Shown: positions 8,134 to 15,940 of the stretch, piece after piece
How positions within the stretch are numbered: position 1 is the first letter of the stretch
Layout of the letters: each line of letters begins with the position of its first letter
Source: Treponema sp.
GTDB lineage: Bacteria; Spirochaetota; Spirochaetia; Treponematales; Treponemataceae
Reading direction: 5' to 3'
NCBI GenBank assembly: GCA_024402595.1
Contig: JAKSTL010000017.1
Span: forward strand, 1-39,505
DNA: 39,505 nt
Made by a program: the position numbers and the translations under genes
The notes under the pieces: model-generated
What the model saw: the letters and a program-made list of their open reading frames with translations, nothing else
Databases searched by the model: none
What the model was told of the DNA's origin: nothing

Positions 8134-8856
8134 CTAATTTATAAATAAAGTTCCATGCACTTCATCAGGATTTGTAATAGAAAAAGACTCATCAAAGAAA
8201 TATTTTATAACCGTCGGTTGAAAAGTCAGTTGCGTTAAATTATTGTAAAAGTTTTCAGAAACCGAATTAGTCCAATTCAATCCATTTACACAAGAAACAA
8301 TAATATTATTACTTCCAACATGAACATAGCAAACATCGCCATAAGAATCTTGAACACTTTTTACAAAATCTAGTATAGCTTGAGAAGAACAGTTGTAATG
8401 TTTATCAGTTACAATACAATATTCGCCGTAATCATTAAAAGAGATTCCCAGAATTACATCACCTTGAGCAACTAAAGCTTTGGTTTGTTCTACAACTTCA
8501 GGATACATTTCATTACAAAATGTAATTTCATCGGCAAGAACATACCAGAGTCCGTTATCGCTTATGTTAATATCTCTAATGGTATAATCTTTTTCTGTAA
8601 AATCTTGCAAAGTTTCATAAAGTTGAATAGGAATGGAAGAAAAATAACAGGTATTTTTTCCGCAAACAAAAACTATTCCGCTGGTTTTGGAATAACTCAT
8701 AACTCTGTAGGTTCCATATTCATCTATTTTTGATAACACATAATTTATGCCAGATATATCAGTTTCCTGAGAATAAAGGGGCATAAAGGTAGAAGTAAAA
8801 ATCAATGCAGTCACAAGTACTAAGGTTTTAGAAAACATCTTTTTAATATTTCTCAT
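8134..8856 (-). CDS. Hypothetical secreted protein
   Basis: The protein has an N-terminal signal peptide with a long hydrophobic core (TLVLVTALIFTSTFMPLYS) and likely cleavage after Ser-Gln near residue 30; there is no lipobox, so a periplasmic or secreted location is expected. I chose the ATG at 8856 over the one at 8868 because TGAGGA lies just upstream of it, whereas 8868 has no Shine-Dalgarno sequence. The mature part has repeated strand-like pieces (GLWYVLADEITFCNE, GEYCIVTDKHYNC) separated by acidic helices and several Cys residues, which may be a WG-like or propeller-type repeat. No function can be assigned. It is in the same orientation as the Rpn nuclease 47 bp upstream. Confidence 0.7.
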   Translation of the reverse strand: MRNIKKMFSKTLVLVTALIFTSTFMPLYSQETDISGINYVLSKIDEYGTYRVMSYSKTSGIVFVCGKNTCYFSSIPIQLYETLQDFTEKDYTIRDINISDNGLWYVLADEITFCNEMYPEVVEQTKALVAQGDVILGISFNDYGEYCIVTDKHYNCSSQAILDFVKSVQDSYGDVCYVHVGSNNIIVSCVNGLNWTNSVSENFYNNLTQLTFQPTVIKYFFDESFSITNPDEVHGTLFIN

Positions 8857-8903
8857 TTTTTTCCTCATTTTTTAATTTTCTGTTGAGTTTTTATTTGATA
8901 CGA

Positions 8904-9872
8904 TTATTGTTCCATCAATACTTCTTTTGAAACACCTGTTAGTTCAAAAATTATTTCAAAGTCTATTTTTTTATCCATCATTTTTTTTGCAGTTTCTAAT
9001 TGATTGCTTCGTATTCCTTCCAAGATTCCTTGCTGGATACCTTCTTCTCTACCTTCCCTAATACCTTCCTTAATACCTTCCTGTTTTCCTTCTTGCATAC
9101 CTTTTTCAAAACCTTCTGAATATCCAAGTCTAGAAGCTTCGTTCTTTGCAGATTCAACATCCATAACATATTTCCAATGACTAGTTTCTTGTTGCCATTG
9201 AGCTTCATCTTTACTTAAAAATTGTAAAATATCCATAGCGCTTTTTATTCCCGGATTTATATCACCCATTTTTTTTAGAAAATCCTGCTTATTCGGATTA
9301 TTTGCATATAAGAAAAACTTACCCCATAATTCCTTCTCTGTCAATTTTTCAACATTGTCTGGAATCATTTTTAATTTAGGTAATTCAAGAAAAACAATAT
9401 TCATTCGGTTTCCTAGAGACTTTCCATCAATGTCTTTCATAGTGTAATGAGAAAAATAACTTTTAAGGTTAGAAGTTAAATTAAAGTTAACAACAGATAT
9501 TTGATAAACTTTAGGAATAACCTTAGAATCAGAACCTTTTACCACATAATGATTCATCAGATGAGCAACATGATATTCAGCCCGATAAGGAAAAGATGAA
9601 TGAATATTTACACCTTGCATTTCAACATTAATAGGCTCCGAATCTGCTATACAAGTTAAATCAAATTGAGTTTGCCTATCATAAATACATTCGACCGCAA
9701 GTTCATTAGGTTGAAGAATAATGTTAGAAATCTTTTTTCCCAGTAAGGCAGAAAGAAAATAAGTTAAAGCCCGTTTTGATTCCTGAGATTCTTGAGTAAA
9801 CAACGATTTAAAAATTGGGTCTGCACAAGGATTTAGCAGTGCAGTTGGTGATGGTCTTAAAGTTTTTTCCAT
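8904..9872 (-). CDS. Rpn-family PD-(D/E)XK nuclease (annotated as putative transposase in many genomes)
   Basis: Rpn proteins are DNA endonucleases with a PD-(D/E)XK fold that raise RecA-independent recombination in E. coli; they are often mislabelled transposases. I place the start at the ATG at 9872 because AGGAG lies 6 nt upstream; the frame is open to 9926. The N-terminus has the family opening (DPIFKSLFTQESQESKRALTYF), then the catalytic signature D-x12-E-x-Q in FDLTCIADSEPINVEMQG, followed by YRAEYHVAHLMNHY. The C-terminal part has about eight short Glu-Gly repeats (EGxxEGxxEG) and a terminal helix typical of the family. No inverted repeats or target duplications mark it as a mobile element. 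A cre-like palindrome at 10019 lies upstream. Confidence 0.88.
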   Translation of the reverse strand: MEKTLRPSPTALLNPCADPIFKSLFTQESQESKRALTYFLSALLGKKISNIILQPNELAVECIYDRQTQFDLTCIADSEPINVEMQGVNIHSSFPYRAEYHVAHLMNHYVVKGSDSKVIPKVYQISVVNFNLTSNLKSYFSHYTMKDIDGKSLGNRMNIVFLELPKLKMIPDNVEKLTEKELWGKFFLYANNPNKQDFLKKMGDINPGIKSAMDILQFLSKDEAQWQQETSHWKYVMDVESAKNEASRLGYSEGFEKGMQEGKQEGIKEGIREGREEGIQQGILEGIRSNQLETAKKMMDKKIDFEIIFELTGVSKEVLMEQ

Positions 9873-10018
9873 ACACGACTCCTGAAAAATGGAATAAAAC
9901 AACAAAAATTGTTGCAAAAAGTCCATCTGTCCAATTCAGAAGACGTTTGGTAAAACTCGTACAATGCAAAAAAATAAGATAATCACAAACTAAATAATTG
10001 GAGCCAATAGTAAAACAT

Positions 10019-10032
10019 TGTAACCGTTTACA
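10019..10032. promoter_or_regulatory. cre/LacI-type palindrome TGTAACCGTTTACA
   Basis: The 14-mer matches the catabolite-responsive consensus TGWNANCGNTNWCA at every defined position. It lies between the divergent Rpn gene (147 bp away) and RNA methyltransferase gene (212 bp away). A LacI/CcpA-family protein is the family-based expectation; no such regulator is in the window. The gap 9873-10244 is otherwise AT-rich without a gene. Confidence 0.4.
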
Positions 10033-10232
10033 GATGAAAAATTAGTGAAATAGAAAGATAAAGTCAAGAAAAAAAATAGTTTTATTTTTAAAAGCTAAAA
10101 GTTTAAACTTAAAGGCAAAATACCCAATATATACATGTTTACTCCTGCGAATGAGTTGAAAGTTCACACCTTTTTCAATTGAAAGGAAGATAAAAATAGT
10201 TCTGCAAGTTAAACAATTATTGAATTATTTGT

Positions 10233-10238
10233 TATAAT
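10233..10238 (+). promoter_or_regulatory. -10 hexamer TATAAT, leaderless start candidate
   Basis: A perfect TATAAT ends 6 nt before the ATG at 10245, with no Shine-Dalgarno sequence between. A weak -35 (TTAAAC, 10209-10214) is at 18-bp spacing. Confidence 0.55.
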
Positions 10239-10244
10239 AAAACT

Positions 10245-11024
10245 ATGAAAAATAAACAGAATAATGAACTTGCAGTTTGTGGATTTGCAACTGTAAAAAA
10301 ATTGGAAAAAAATCATCCTGAAAAAATTACGCGGCTTTATTTTACAGAAGACCGAGCACCATCTTTTGGTGGTTTGTGTAAAGCTTTGGCAAAACGACAT
10401 GGGATCTACAATATGAAACCTGCCGAAGATTTGGAAAAATTAAGTGGAACGGTTCATCATCAGGGTGTAGTAGCTATGATACAGGCTCCAGAAATCCAGC
10501 AACTAGATTCAGATATAACCGATTCGTGGATAGAAAACGGAGAAAATGCATTACTTTTAGACCGAATCGGAAATGCAAACAATTTTGGTGCTATTGTTCG
10601 AAGTGCTGCCTTTTTCGGAATAAAAAATATTATCATTCCTTTAGATGAAGCTCAAAGTTCAATAACAACCAGTAGTTATCGGGTAGCAGAAGGTGGCATG
10701 GAATATGTAAATATTTATTCAGTTCGTTCTACTGCAAGATTGTTGGAAGCATTAAAGAATAAAATGGTCAGAGTGGGTACTTGTCTGGACGCAAAAAAAT
10801 CGGTAAATGCTTTAAAAGAAATAAAAGACAAAGCAAAAAAGCCAGTTTTGATAATTCTTGGAAATGAAGAAAACGGAATCAGCGATATAGTAAAACGAAA
10901 CTGCGATGAGCTGGTGATTATTCCTTGGGCTGGAATGAATAAAGGACAATCCGAAAGTCTGGTAGACAGCTTAAATGTTGCACAGGCCAGTTCAATTATT
11001 TTCTATGAATTGATGAAAGATTAG
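10245..11024 (+). CDS. TrmH/SpoU-family RNA 2'-O-methyltransferase
   Basis: Enzymes of this family methylate the 2'-hydroxyl of a ribose in rRNA or tRNA with S-adenosylmethionine, using a knotted SPOUT fold. The 259-aa protein has the N-terminal substrate-binding domain (about 1-85) and the three SpoU motifs in order: NNFGAIVRSAAFFG (motif 1, with the conserved Arg), LIILGNEENGISD (motif 2) and DSLNVAQASSIIFYE (motif 3, the knot that binds AdoMet). The target cannot be told from sequence; RlmB-like 23S rRNA is one option. The mRNA is probably leaderless (TATAAT at 10233). No gene partner is obvious. Confidence 0.9.
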   Translation: MKNKQNNELAVCGFATVKKLEKNHPEKITRLYFTEDRAPSFGGLCKALAKRHGIYNMKPAEDLEKLSGTVHHQGVVAMIQAPEIQQLDSDITDSWIENGENALLLDRIGNANNFGAIVRSAAFFGIKNIIIPLDEAQSSITTSSYRVAEGGMEYVNIYSVRSTARLLEALKNKMVRVGTCLDAKKSVNALKEIKDKAKKPVLIILGNEENGISDIVKRNCDELVIIPWAGMNKGQSESLVDSLNVAQASSIIFYELMKD

Positions 11025-11106
11025 CTCTAGTCAAATTATTGAAAATAAACAGAAGTAAGATTAAACTATCAATGTAATGAATATCATATAAAATGAGGTA
11101 AAAAAA

Positions 11107-11880
11107 ATGAAAAATTATTTTGATTTAACAGGTCAGGTTGCAGTAGTTACAGGTTGTTCTACAGGACTTGGTGTTCAAATGGCTAAAGCACTTGCTAATC
11201 AGGGTGCAAAAATTGTTGCTCTTGCTCGTCGAAAAGAACTTATTGAAGCAGTTGCAAAAGAAATTGCCGAAACTTACAATGTTGAAACTTTAGCAATTCC
11301 ATGTGATATTACAAACACCGAAGTAGTAAATGCCACAGTGGATCAGATAATGGCAAAGTTTGGCCGTATTGATATTGTTATCAACAATGCTGGAACTGGT
11401 GCTGTTGCTCCTGCAGAAGATATAACAGATGAACAGTTTAATGGAGAATTAAATGTTGATCTTGGTGGAACATTCAAGGTAGCCCGTGCAGTTGCTAAAA
11501 AAGCTATGATTCCTGCAAAATATGGAAGAATCATCAATATTGCTTCAATGTACGGTATGGTAGGAAATAAAGTTGCTCCAGCTTCTCCTTATCACGCAGC
11601 AAAAGGTGGTGTTGTAAACTTAACTCGTGGTTTGGCCGCTGAATGGGGAAAATATAACATTAATGTAAATGCAATTTGTCCAGGATATTTCTATTCTCCA
11701 CTTACAAAAGAAACATTGGATTCAGATTTCTTCCAGCAGAATGCACAAACAATGATTCCACTTAGTCGCTATGGCAATGAAGGTGAATTGGATACAGCAG
11801 CTATTTTCCTTGCAAGTCCAGCTTCAAGCTATGTAACAGGTGTTATTTTACCAGTTGATGGTGGTTATACATCAATGTAA
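11107..11880 (+). CDS. SDR-family oxidoreductase (gluconate 5-dehydrogenase-like)
   Basis: This is a classical short-chain dehydrogenase of 257 aa, the usual length. The cofactor motif is VTGCSTGLG (TGxxxGxG) near residue 14, followed by NNAG (about 95), the catalytic Ser in INIASMYG, and the YHAAK pair (Tyr and Lys of YxxxK) near 160. The Arg-containing segment LARRKEL after the second strand suggests NADP(H). The overall pattern, including the C-terminal FLASPASSYVTGVILPVDGGY, fits gluconate 5-dehydrogenase and 2-deoxy-D-gluconate 3-dehydrogenase relatives, but the sugar substrate cannot be fixed from sequence. GAGGT lies 7 nt upstream of the ATG. It is 82 bp after the methyltransferase and may be read with it. 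Confidence 0.88.
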   Translation: MKNYFDLTGQVAVVTGCSTGLGVQMAKALANQGAKIVALARRKELIEAVAKEIAETYNVETLAIPCDITNTEVVNATVDQIMAKFGRIDIVINNAGTGAVAPAEDITDEQFNGELNVDLGGTFKVARAVAKKAMIPAKYGRIINIASMYGMVGNKVAPASPYHAAKGGVVNLTRGLAAEWGKYNINVNAICPGYFYSPLTKETLDSDFFQQNAQTMIPLSRYGNEGELDTAAIFLASPASSYVTGVILPVDGGYTSM

Positions 11881-11933
11881 TTTTAATTCCAAATCATTTT
11901 GTATAAAAAAAGTAAAAACTTGTGAGAGAGTTT

Positions 11934-12644
11934 ATGAAAGACTTTACAAAAAAAAATGACAAATCTGTCAAACACAATAATATAGAAAACACTCAAAATA
12001 CAGAAAAGATTTTCTTAATAACAGTTTGTTGTCTTTCGGTAGTGATAAGTCTTTTATATATTTGGAATGGACTTTTGGAGCAGTTCTATATTGCAACTTA
12101 TATTTTTATAGGACTGCACCTATTGTTCATTCCCGTAATACTTCTTTGCAAAAAAAATCGAAGAAAAGGCTTTGCCATTTACAGTTTGATATATGCTGTG
12201 TGTTTAGTTTTCATCATTGCTTTTCATAAAACCTATCTGTATAACAATCTTACCGGCGTTTTAATCATTTTTATTGTAGTTTTGATTATGCCTAATTATA
12301 AAAAATGGGCCTTTGGTATATATTTTCTTGCCGTTAGTGTAGCCTTTGCCTTTAATGAAGAAAACCTTTGCCATTATCTAATCCATATTTCCCGTTTTGC
12401 TCTGGCATTTTTTATTTTTGATTACATTATGGAAGAACGCTATTCCGAAAAAAAATTGATTCTTTATGATGACGAAATAAAAATCCTTACAGCCCTAAGT
12501 AAAAATCGTTTGCAAAAATCTATAGAATTGGATGGATTTTCCGAATCTACAATCTATAGACGAATAAAATCTGCCTGCCAGCGAAATAAAATGACAAAAG
12601 AGCAACTGTTGGAAGAGTTTAAAAAAACTTATGTAACAGAATAA
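11934..12644 (+). CDS. Six-TM membrane protein with C-terminal HTH-like segment
   Basis: I do not recognise the family. The 236-aa protein (ATG at 11934 preferred over the GTG at 11922 because GAGAG precedes it) has about 30 polar residues, then six hydrophobic segments (starting at FLITVCCLSVVISL, YIATYIFIGLHLLF, GFAIYSLIYAVCLVF, LTGVLIIFIVVLIMP, WAFGIYFLAVSVAF and ISRFALAFFIFDYI). A cytoplasmic tail of about 60 residues follows, with a helix-turn-helix-like pattern (LDGFSESTIYRRIKSACQRNKM). This resembles membrane-bound one-component regulators, where a membrane sensor is joined to a DNA-binding tail. It ends only 5 bp before the TTTGAC repeats in front of the desulfoferrodoxin gene, so it is a candidate regulator of that promoter. 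That link is inference. Confidence 0.7.
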   Translation: MKDFTKKNDKSVKHNNIENTQNTEKIFLITVCCLSVVISLLYIWNGLLEQFYIATYIFIGLHLLFIPVILLCKKNRRKGFAIYSLIYAVCLVFIIAFHKTYLYNNLTGVLIIFIVVLIMPNYKKWAFGIYFLAVSVAFAFNEENLCHYLIHISRFALAFFIFDYIMEERYSEKKLILYDDEIKILTALSKNRLQKSIELDGFSESTIYRRIKSACQRNKMTKEQLLEEFKKTYVTE

Positions 12645-12648
12645 TCTC

Positions 12649-12686
12649 TTTGACCGATTTTTGACACCCTTTGACGACTTTTTGAC
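12649..12686 (+). promoter_or_regulatory. Four TTTGAC direct repeats in helical phase
   Basis: TTTGAC occurs at 12649-12654, 12660-12665, 12670-12675 and 12681-12686. Start-to-start distances are 11, 10 and 11 bp, close to one turn of DNA, so all four lie on one face. They end 34 bp upstream of the TATAAT at 12721, and there is no good -35 box between. This is the geometry of an activator site. Confidence 0.6.
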
Positions 12687-12720
12687 GGCCTCATCATCCA
12701 TTTTGGTGATATGTTTTTCC

Positions 12721-12726
12721 TATAAT
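12721..12726 (+). promoter_or_regulatory. -10 box TATAAT of the desulfoferrodoxin gene
   Basis: A consensus TATAAT lies 67 bp before the ATG at 12794. The expected -35 position (about 12698-12703) reads CCATTT, far from TTGACA, so activation from the upstream TTTGAC repeats is likely. Confidence 0.5.
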
Positions 12727-12793
12727 CAATCTTGTTAATTGGAATCCAAAAGATTTTATCTCAAGCCAAAAACAGGATTTTAGGAGGAAAAAA

Positions 12794-13240
12794 ATGAATC
12801 AGAAATTGATTACAGCCGGATGTCTTTTTACAAATTATTGTGCAGAAAGACATAACAAAAAAATGGATTTAGAGTTTTGGTATTGTAAACATTGTGGAAA
12901 AGTTCTCATTCTGCTAAAGGATACACAAGTAGGAACAGTTTGCTGCGGCAATTTTATGGAAAAACTGATTCCAGCTTCAATAGATGCAGAAATAGAAAAA
13001 CATGTACCTGTAATTTTCCAAAATGGACGGGAAGTTGTTGTAAAAGTTGGACAAAACGAACATCCAATGACAAAAGAACATTATATCGAATGGATTATTT
13101 TAGTCACCGACAAAGGTATTCAGCAAAAATATCTGTGCCCAGGAGATAAACCTAATGCCGAGTTTATTGTAACCGAAGGCGAAAGTATACAGGGAGCTTA
13201 TGCCTTCTGCAATTTACATTGGCTGTGGAAAAGTAATTAG
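12794..13240 (+). CDS. dfx: Desulfoferrodoxin, superoxide reductase (two-centre type)
   Basis: Superoxide reductase reduces superoxide to hydrogen peroxide without making oxygen and protects anaerobes in the cytoplasm. Both iron sites are complete. The N-terminal Fe(Cys)4 centre has C31, C34, C50 and C51 (CKHC...CC). The catalytic centre has H70, H90, H96, H142 and C139 (EKHVP, NEHPM, EHYIEW, CNLHWLW), with the usual Glu-Lys pair at E68-K69. The start is fixed by AGGAGG 7 nt upstream, which gives a 23-residue extension with two extra Cys before the normal family start (MDLEFWYCKHC, residue 24). It has its own promoter behind the TTTGAC repeats and a terminator, so it is a single-gene unit. 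Confidence 0.95.
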   Translation: MNQKLITAGCLFTNYCAERHNKKMDLEFWYCKHCGKVLILLKDTQVGTVCCGNFMEKLIPASIDAEIEKHVPVIFQNGREVVVKVGQNEHPMTKEHYIEWIILVTDKGIQQKYLCPGDKPNAEFIVTEGESIQGAYAFCNLHWLWKSN

Positions 13241-13270
13241 TTATTAAAGTGCATTAAAAAAAGTAATAAA

Positions 13271-13326
13271 AAAGATCATCAGTTTGTGAACTCTCATTAA
13301 AGTTCATTTACCGATGATCTTTTTTT
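13271..13326. terminator. Bidirectional terminator between dfx and pheT
   Basis: AAAGATCATC (13271-13280) pairs with GATGATCTTT, with an inner stem GTGAACT/AGTTCAT. T-runs follow on both strands (13321-13326 on plus, A-run before the stem for minus). It sits between the convergent dfx and pheT genes. Confidence 0.85.
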
Positions 13327-13369
13327 ATAATTTAAACTATTGAGTTAACAAGTAACTTTTGCTCTAAAA

Positions 13370-15673
13370 TTAGCAAACTTCGCAGTTATCACTTTTTGAA
13401 GTAGTAATTTCTTTTCCAGCAGCAGTTAATGGTACACCATTCAAAACCATTTTTTTGCCTTCAATTTTCATTGTTACTTTGCAGAAATGGTCAATGTCAA
13501 TTTTTGCAGGTTTTGCAATAGAAGCATCAGAACCAGCTGGTACAACAATTGTTCCTGGAGCAGCCCATGGAGCAGTCAAAAGTTCAACCTTTTCTTTACC
13601 ATCTTCTTCGTAATCACAAGCCAAAAGCATACCGTGACTTTCAACGCCCTTCATTTTTCGTGGAGCAAGGTTTGAAGCAATAAGAACATGCTGACCAAGC
13701 AATTCTTCCGCCTTAAGATATGGTCTCAAACCAGACTGAATAATTCTTGGAGTACCAGAACCATCATCCATAGTTTCAATGTAAAGCTTGTCGCCCTGTG
13801 GATTTTCTTCAACTTTTTCAATTTTTGCAACACGAATCTCAATGTGCTCATTAAAATATTTAATTGGATCAGTTTCTGCTTCCGACTTTTGATTAACAAC
13901 AGGTTTTGGTTCAGACTTTGCTGCCTTTTCAACTTTTGGAGCAACCTTTTTTACAGCAGACTGTGGCATTAAAGATTCAAGATCAAGTTCACCAGCAACA
14001 CAAGGAGTAGAAATGCTCCAGTTTTCAAGAACCTGTGGATTAACTTCACCAAAAACACCAACCTTTTCATCACCAACAAGAACCGCTGCCTGACGACCAA
14101 TAATAAATCTTGGATCATCACTTTCAACAACCTTATATTCATGGTCAAGGAAGTAAAGCAAACTAGAAACTTCAGAAGCAAGTGCATTAAAGTTAGCATT
14201 TGTTGCCGCAGTCAAGAAACCAATGTGCTGGCGAGTAATAGTACCAGTGTTTTCATCATCTTTAAGATATGCAACCTTACCAATTTCAAAAACCTTGTGT
14301 GGGAAAATTGCATTAGCAGAACCACTTTCAGCCCGCAATAAAGAAGAAATAATTTCTGGACGGATAAACTGATAGTTTTCGCTCATTGGGTTAGCAATTT
14401 CAATAACTTTTGAACCATCAATAAGCATATTGTCGATGTAATCTTTCTTAGAACCAACATAGTTGAAAATCATTTCCTGATATCCAAGACCAACCATTAA
14501 AGTTTTAGCTTTTCGACTGAACTCAGTAATAGGAAGAAGACGACCAACTGTGAAATCCTGTGGAGTGCGTGGTTCAAAGGCTGCAACATTACAACCAATC
14601 ATAACATCTTCAATAATATCTACTTCATGAAGGAAATCATTTCTGTAAGGCGCAGGAGAAAGTGTAATATTTTCGCCTTCAATTTTAATTGTATTGCCCA
14701 TACGCAAAAGAGCATCTTCAACAGTTTTCATATCAAAGTTAGAACCAAGAAGTTTGTTTACAGCTGCTAAAGTTGTTTTTGTTGTTGGCTGGAAGTAGAA
14801 AGGAGCAAGAATATCTTTTCCAAGACCAGTTTCGTATGGATGTTTTACCAAAATAGGTTTGATAGTATAACCTTGGTCAGCAAAATCACAAGCAACAATA
14901 TTTGCAGAAAGCATAAGATTTTCCATATTGTCGCCAGTAAGTTCAACCATAAGGTCGTTGTCACCAACTTGAACAGCACCAAGAGTTGCAGAATTGATGA
15001 TTGGTGCCATAGAAAGAACTTCGTTTTTAGAATCAATCAAAATTGGGAAAACTTTTGCATTTTCCAAAATCCAACCAAAATCTTTTCCCTTTGGATGGTC
15101 GGTAAGAATCTGGCGGCAAGTCATAGGCTCAGTGCACTGAAGAGGAACAAAAGATGTTTTATCAGGATCAACGCCTTTGTAAGAAACAGGGAATTGAACT
15201 TGATCTACACGATAAACACCCATAGAAATAGATTTTCGCTTACGACCAAAGTTCCAGCAAAGTTTTTCCTGAGTCTGGATAATGTCTTTTAACATAGGAT
15301 CGTCAATAGGTTTTCCAGTAATCATAAAACAAACCATAAATGGACGAACATCTTTTATAGAAACATCAACATTTACAACACGACCTTCATAATCATTGTT
15401 GCCAAAGTTAGACATCAATTTCATATAATCAACAGTCTTTCCACCTTCGTGAAGTTTAATCTGGCGGGCAACACCATTTGTAGACCAAAGGTCAGGACGG
15501 TTTGTATCGTTTAATTCAATTTTTACAACTCGTTCATTTTCAGGAAGAGACATATCAGGCTTTTCGTCAAGTTCTGCCTTTGCACAAGGAAGCACATCTT
15601 CCAAAGCATCATAAGTGTATTTTTTTCCAATAGCTTCAAAAAACAATTTTTCGTTACATTCGATTTTTGGCAT
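13370..15673 (-). CDS. pheT: Phenylalanyl-tRNA synthetase beta subunit, archaeal/eukaryotic type with C-terminal EMAP-like domain
   Basis: PheT pairs with PheS to charge tRNA-Phe; the beta subunit carries editing and tRNA-contact domains. The start at 15673 (MPKIECNEKLFF) is set by GAGGA upstream; the frame stays open to 15835. Of 767 aa, residues 1 to about 560 follow the short archaeal/eukaryotic-type beta subunit, lacking the N-terminal tRNA-binding domain of most bacterial PheT and containing NDTNRPDLWS, B3/4, B5 and core regions. Horizontal origin of this type in spirochetes is known. After a Lys/Pro/Glu linker (about 590-625) comes an EMAPII/Trbp111-like tRNA-binding domain (IRVAKIEKVEENPQGDKLYIE; SNLAPRKMKGVESHGMLLAC). 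pheS is not in the window. Confidence 0.93.
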   Translation of the reverse strand: MPKIECNEKLFFEAIGKKYTYDALEDVLPCAKAELDEKPDMSLPENERVVKIELNDTNRPDLWSTNGVARQIKLHEGGKTVDYMKLMSNFGNNDYEGRVVNVDVSIKDVRPFMVCFMITGKPIDDPMLKDIIQTQEKLCWNFGRKRKSISMGVYRVDQVQFPVSYKGVDPDKTSFVPLQCTEPMTCRQILTDHPKGKDFGWILENAKVFPILIDSKNEVLSMAPIINSATLGAVQVGDNDLMVELTGDNMENLMLSANIVACDFADQGYTIKPILVKHPYETGLGKDILAPFYFQPTTKTTLAAVNKLLGSNFDMKTVEDALLRMGNTIKIEGENITLSPAPYRNDFLHEVDIIEDVMIGCNVAAFEPRTPQDFTVGRLLPITEFSRKAKTLMVGLGYQEMIFNYVGSKKDYIDNMLIDGSKVIEIANPMSENYQFIRPEIISSLLRAESGSANAIFPHKVFEIGKVAYLKDDENTGTITRQHIGFLTAATNANFNALASEVSSLLYFLDHEYKVVESDDPRFIIGRQAAVLVGDEKVGVFGEVNPQVLENWSISTPCVAGELDLESLMPQSAVKKVAPKVEKAAKSEPKPVVNQKSEAETDPIKYFNEHIEIRVAKIEKVEENPQGDKLYIETMDDGSGTPRIIQSGLRPYLKAEELLGQHVLIASNLAPRKMKGVESHGMLLACDYEEDGKEKVELLTAPWAAPGTIVVPAGSDASIAKPAKIDIDHFCKVTMKIEGKKMVLNGVPLTAAGKEITTSKSDNCEVC

Positions 15674-15727
15674 CTTTTTCCTCGAGAAAGTGGTTTTAGA
15701 CAATAACCACATTTTATTTTGCCAACA

Positions 15728-15756
15728 ATTATAGAAGATAGTCGTGATAATTTCAA
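15728..15756 (-). promoter_or_regulatory. pheT promoter
   Basis: On the minus strand, TTGAAA (15756-15751) and TATAAT (15733-15728) are separated by exactly 17 bp. The expected start is near 15720, giving a leader of about 47 nt before the pheT ATG. Confidence 0.75.
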
Positions 15757-15840
15757 TGTTATTGGCGATTGTAATTTTGAGTAGGGCGAAATGGCATTGT
15801 TGATAAACCATTTTTTCCACAAACTGTTCCTGCAAAGTGT

Positions 15841-15925
15841 CTTACGGCCTTCCGGGTTTACCTACGGCCAGTCTTACGCTTCGCTCCAGACCTGCTTCGC
15901 AGCCCTCCACGCCTTCGCAAATCCC
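15841..15925 (-). repeat. GC-rich intergenic element, family A copy
   Basis: On the minus strand it begins GGGATTTGCGAAGGCGTGG, close to the GGATTTGCG start of the copy at 32243-32397 and the GGGATT start of the copy at 36741. It has the same purine-rich GGAG/GCGAAGC composition. It lacks the GGGGNACGCCC end and so appears truncated. Confidence 0.6.
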
Positions 15926-15940
15926 TTGAACTAACTACAT

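Noticed and set aside
8904..9926. Insertion sequence around the Rpn gene
   Set aside because: The protein is often labelled transposase, but no terminal inverted repeats or target duplications flank it, and the family acts as a nuclease.
13726..15292. Several open frames on both strands inside pheT
   Set aside because: All are shadows of the long, fully conserved pheT frame.
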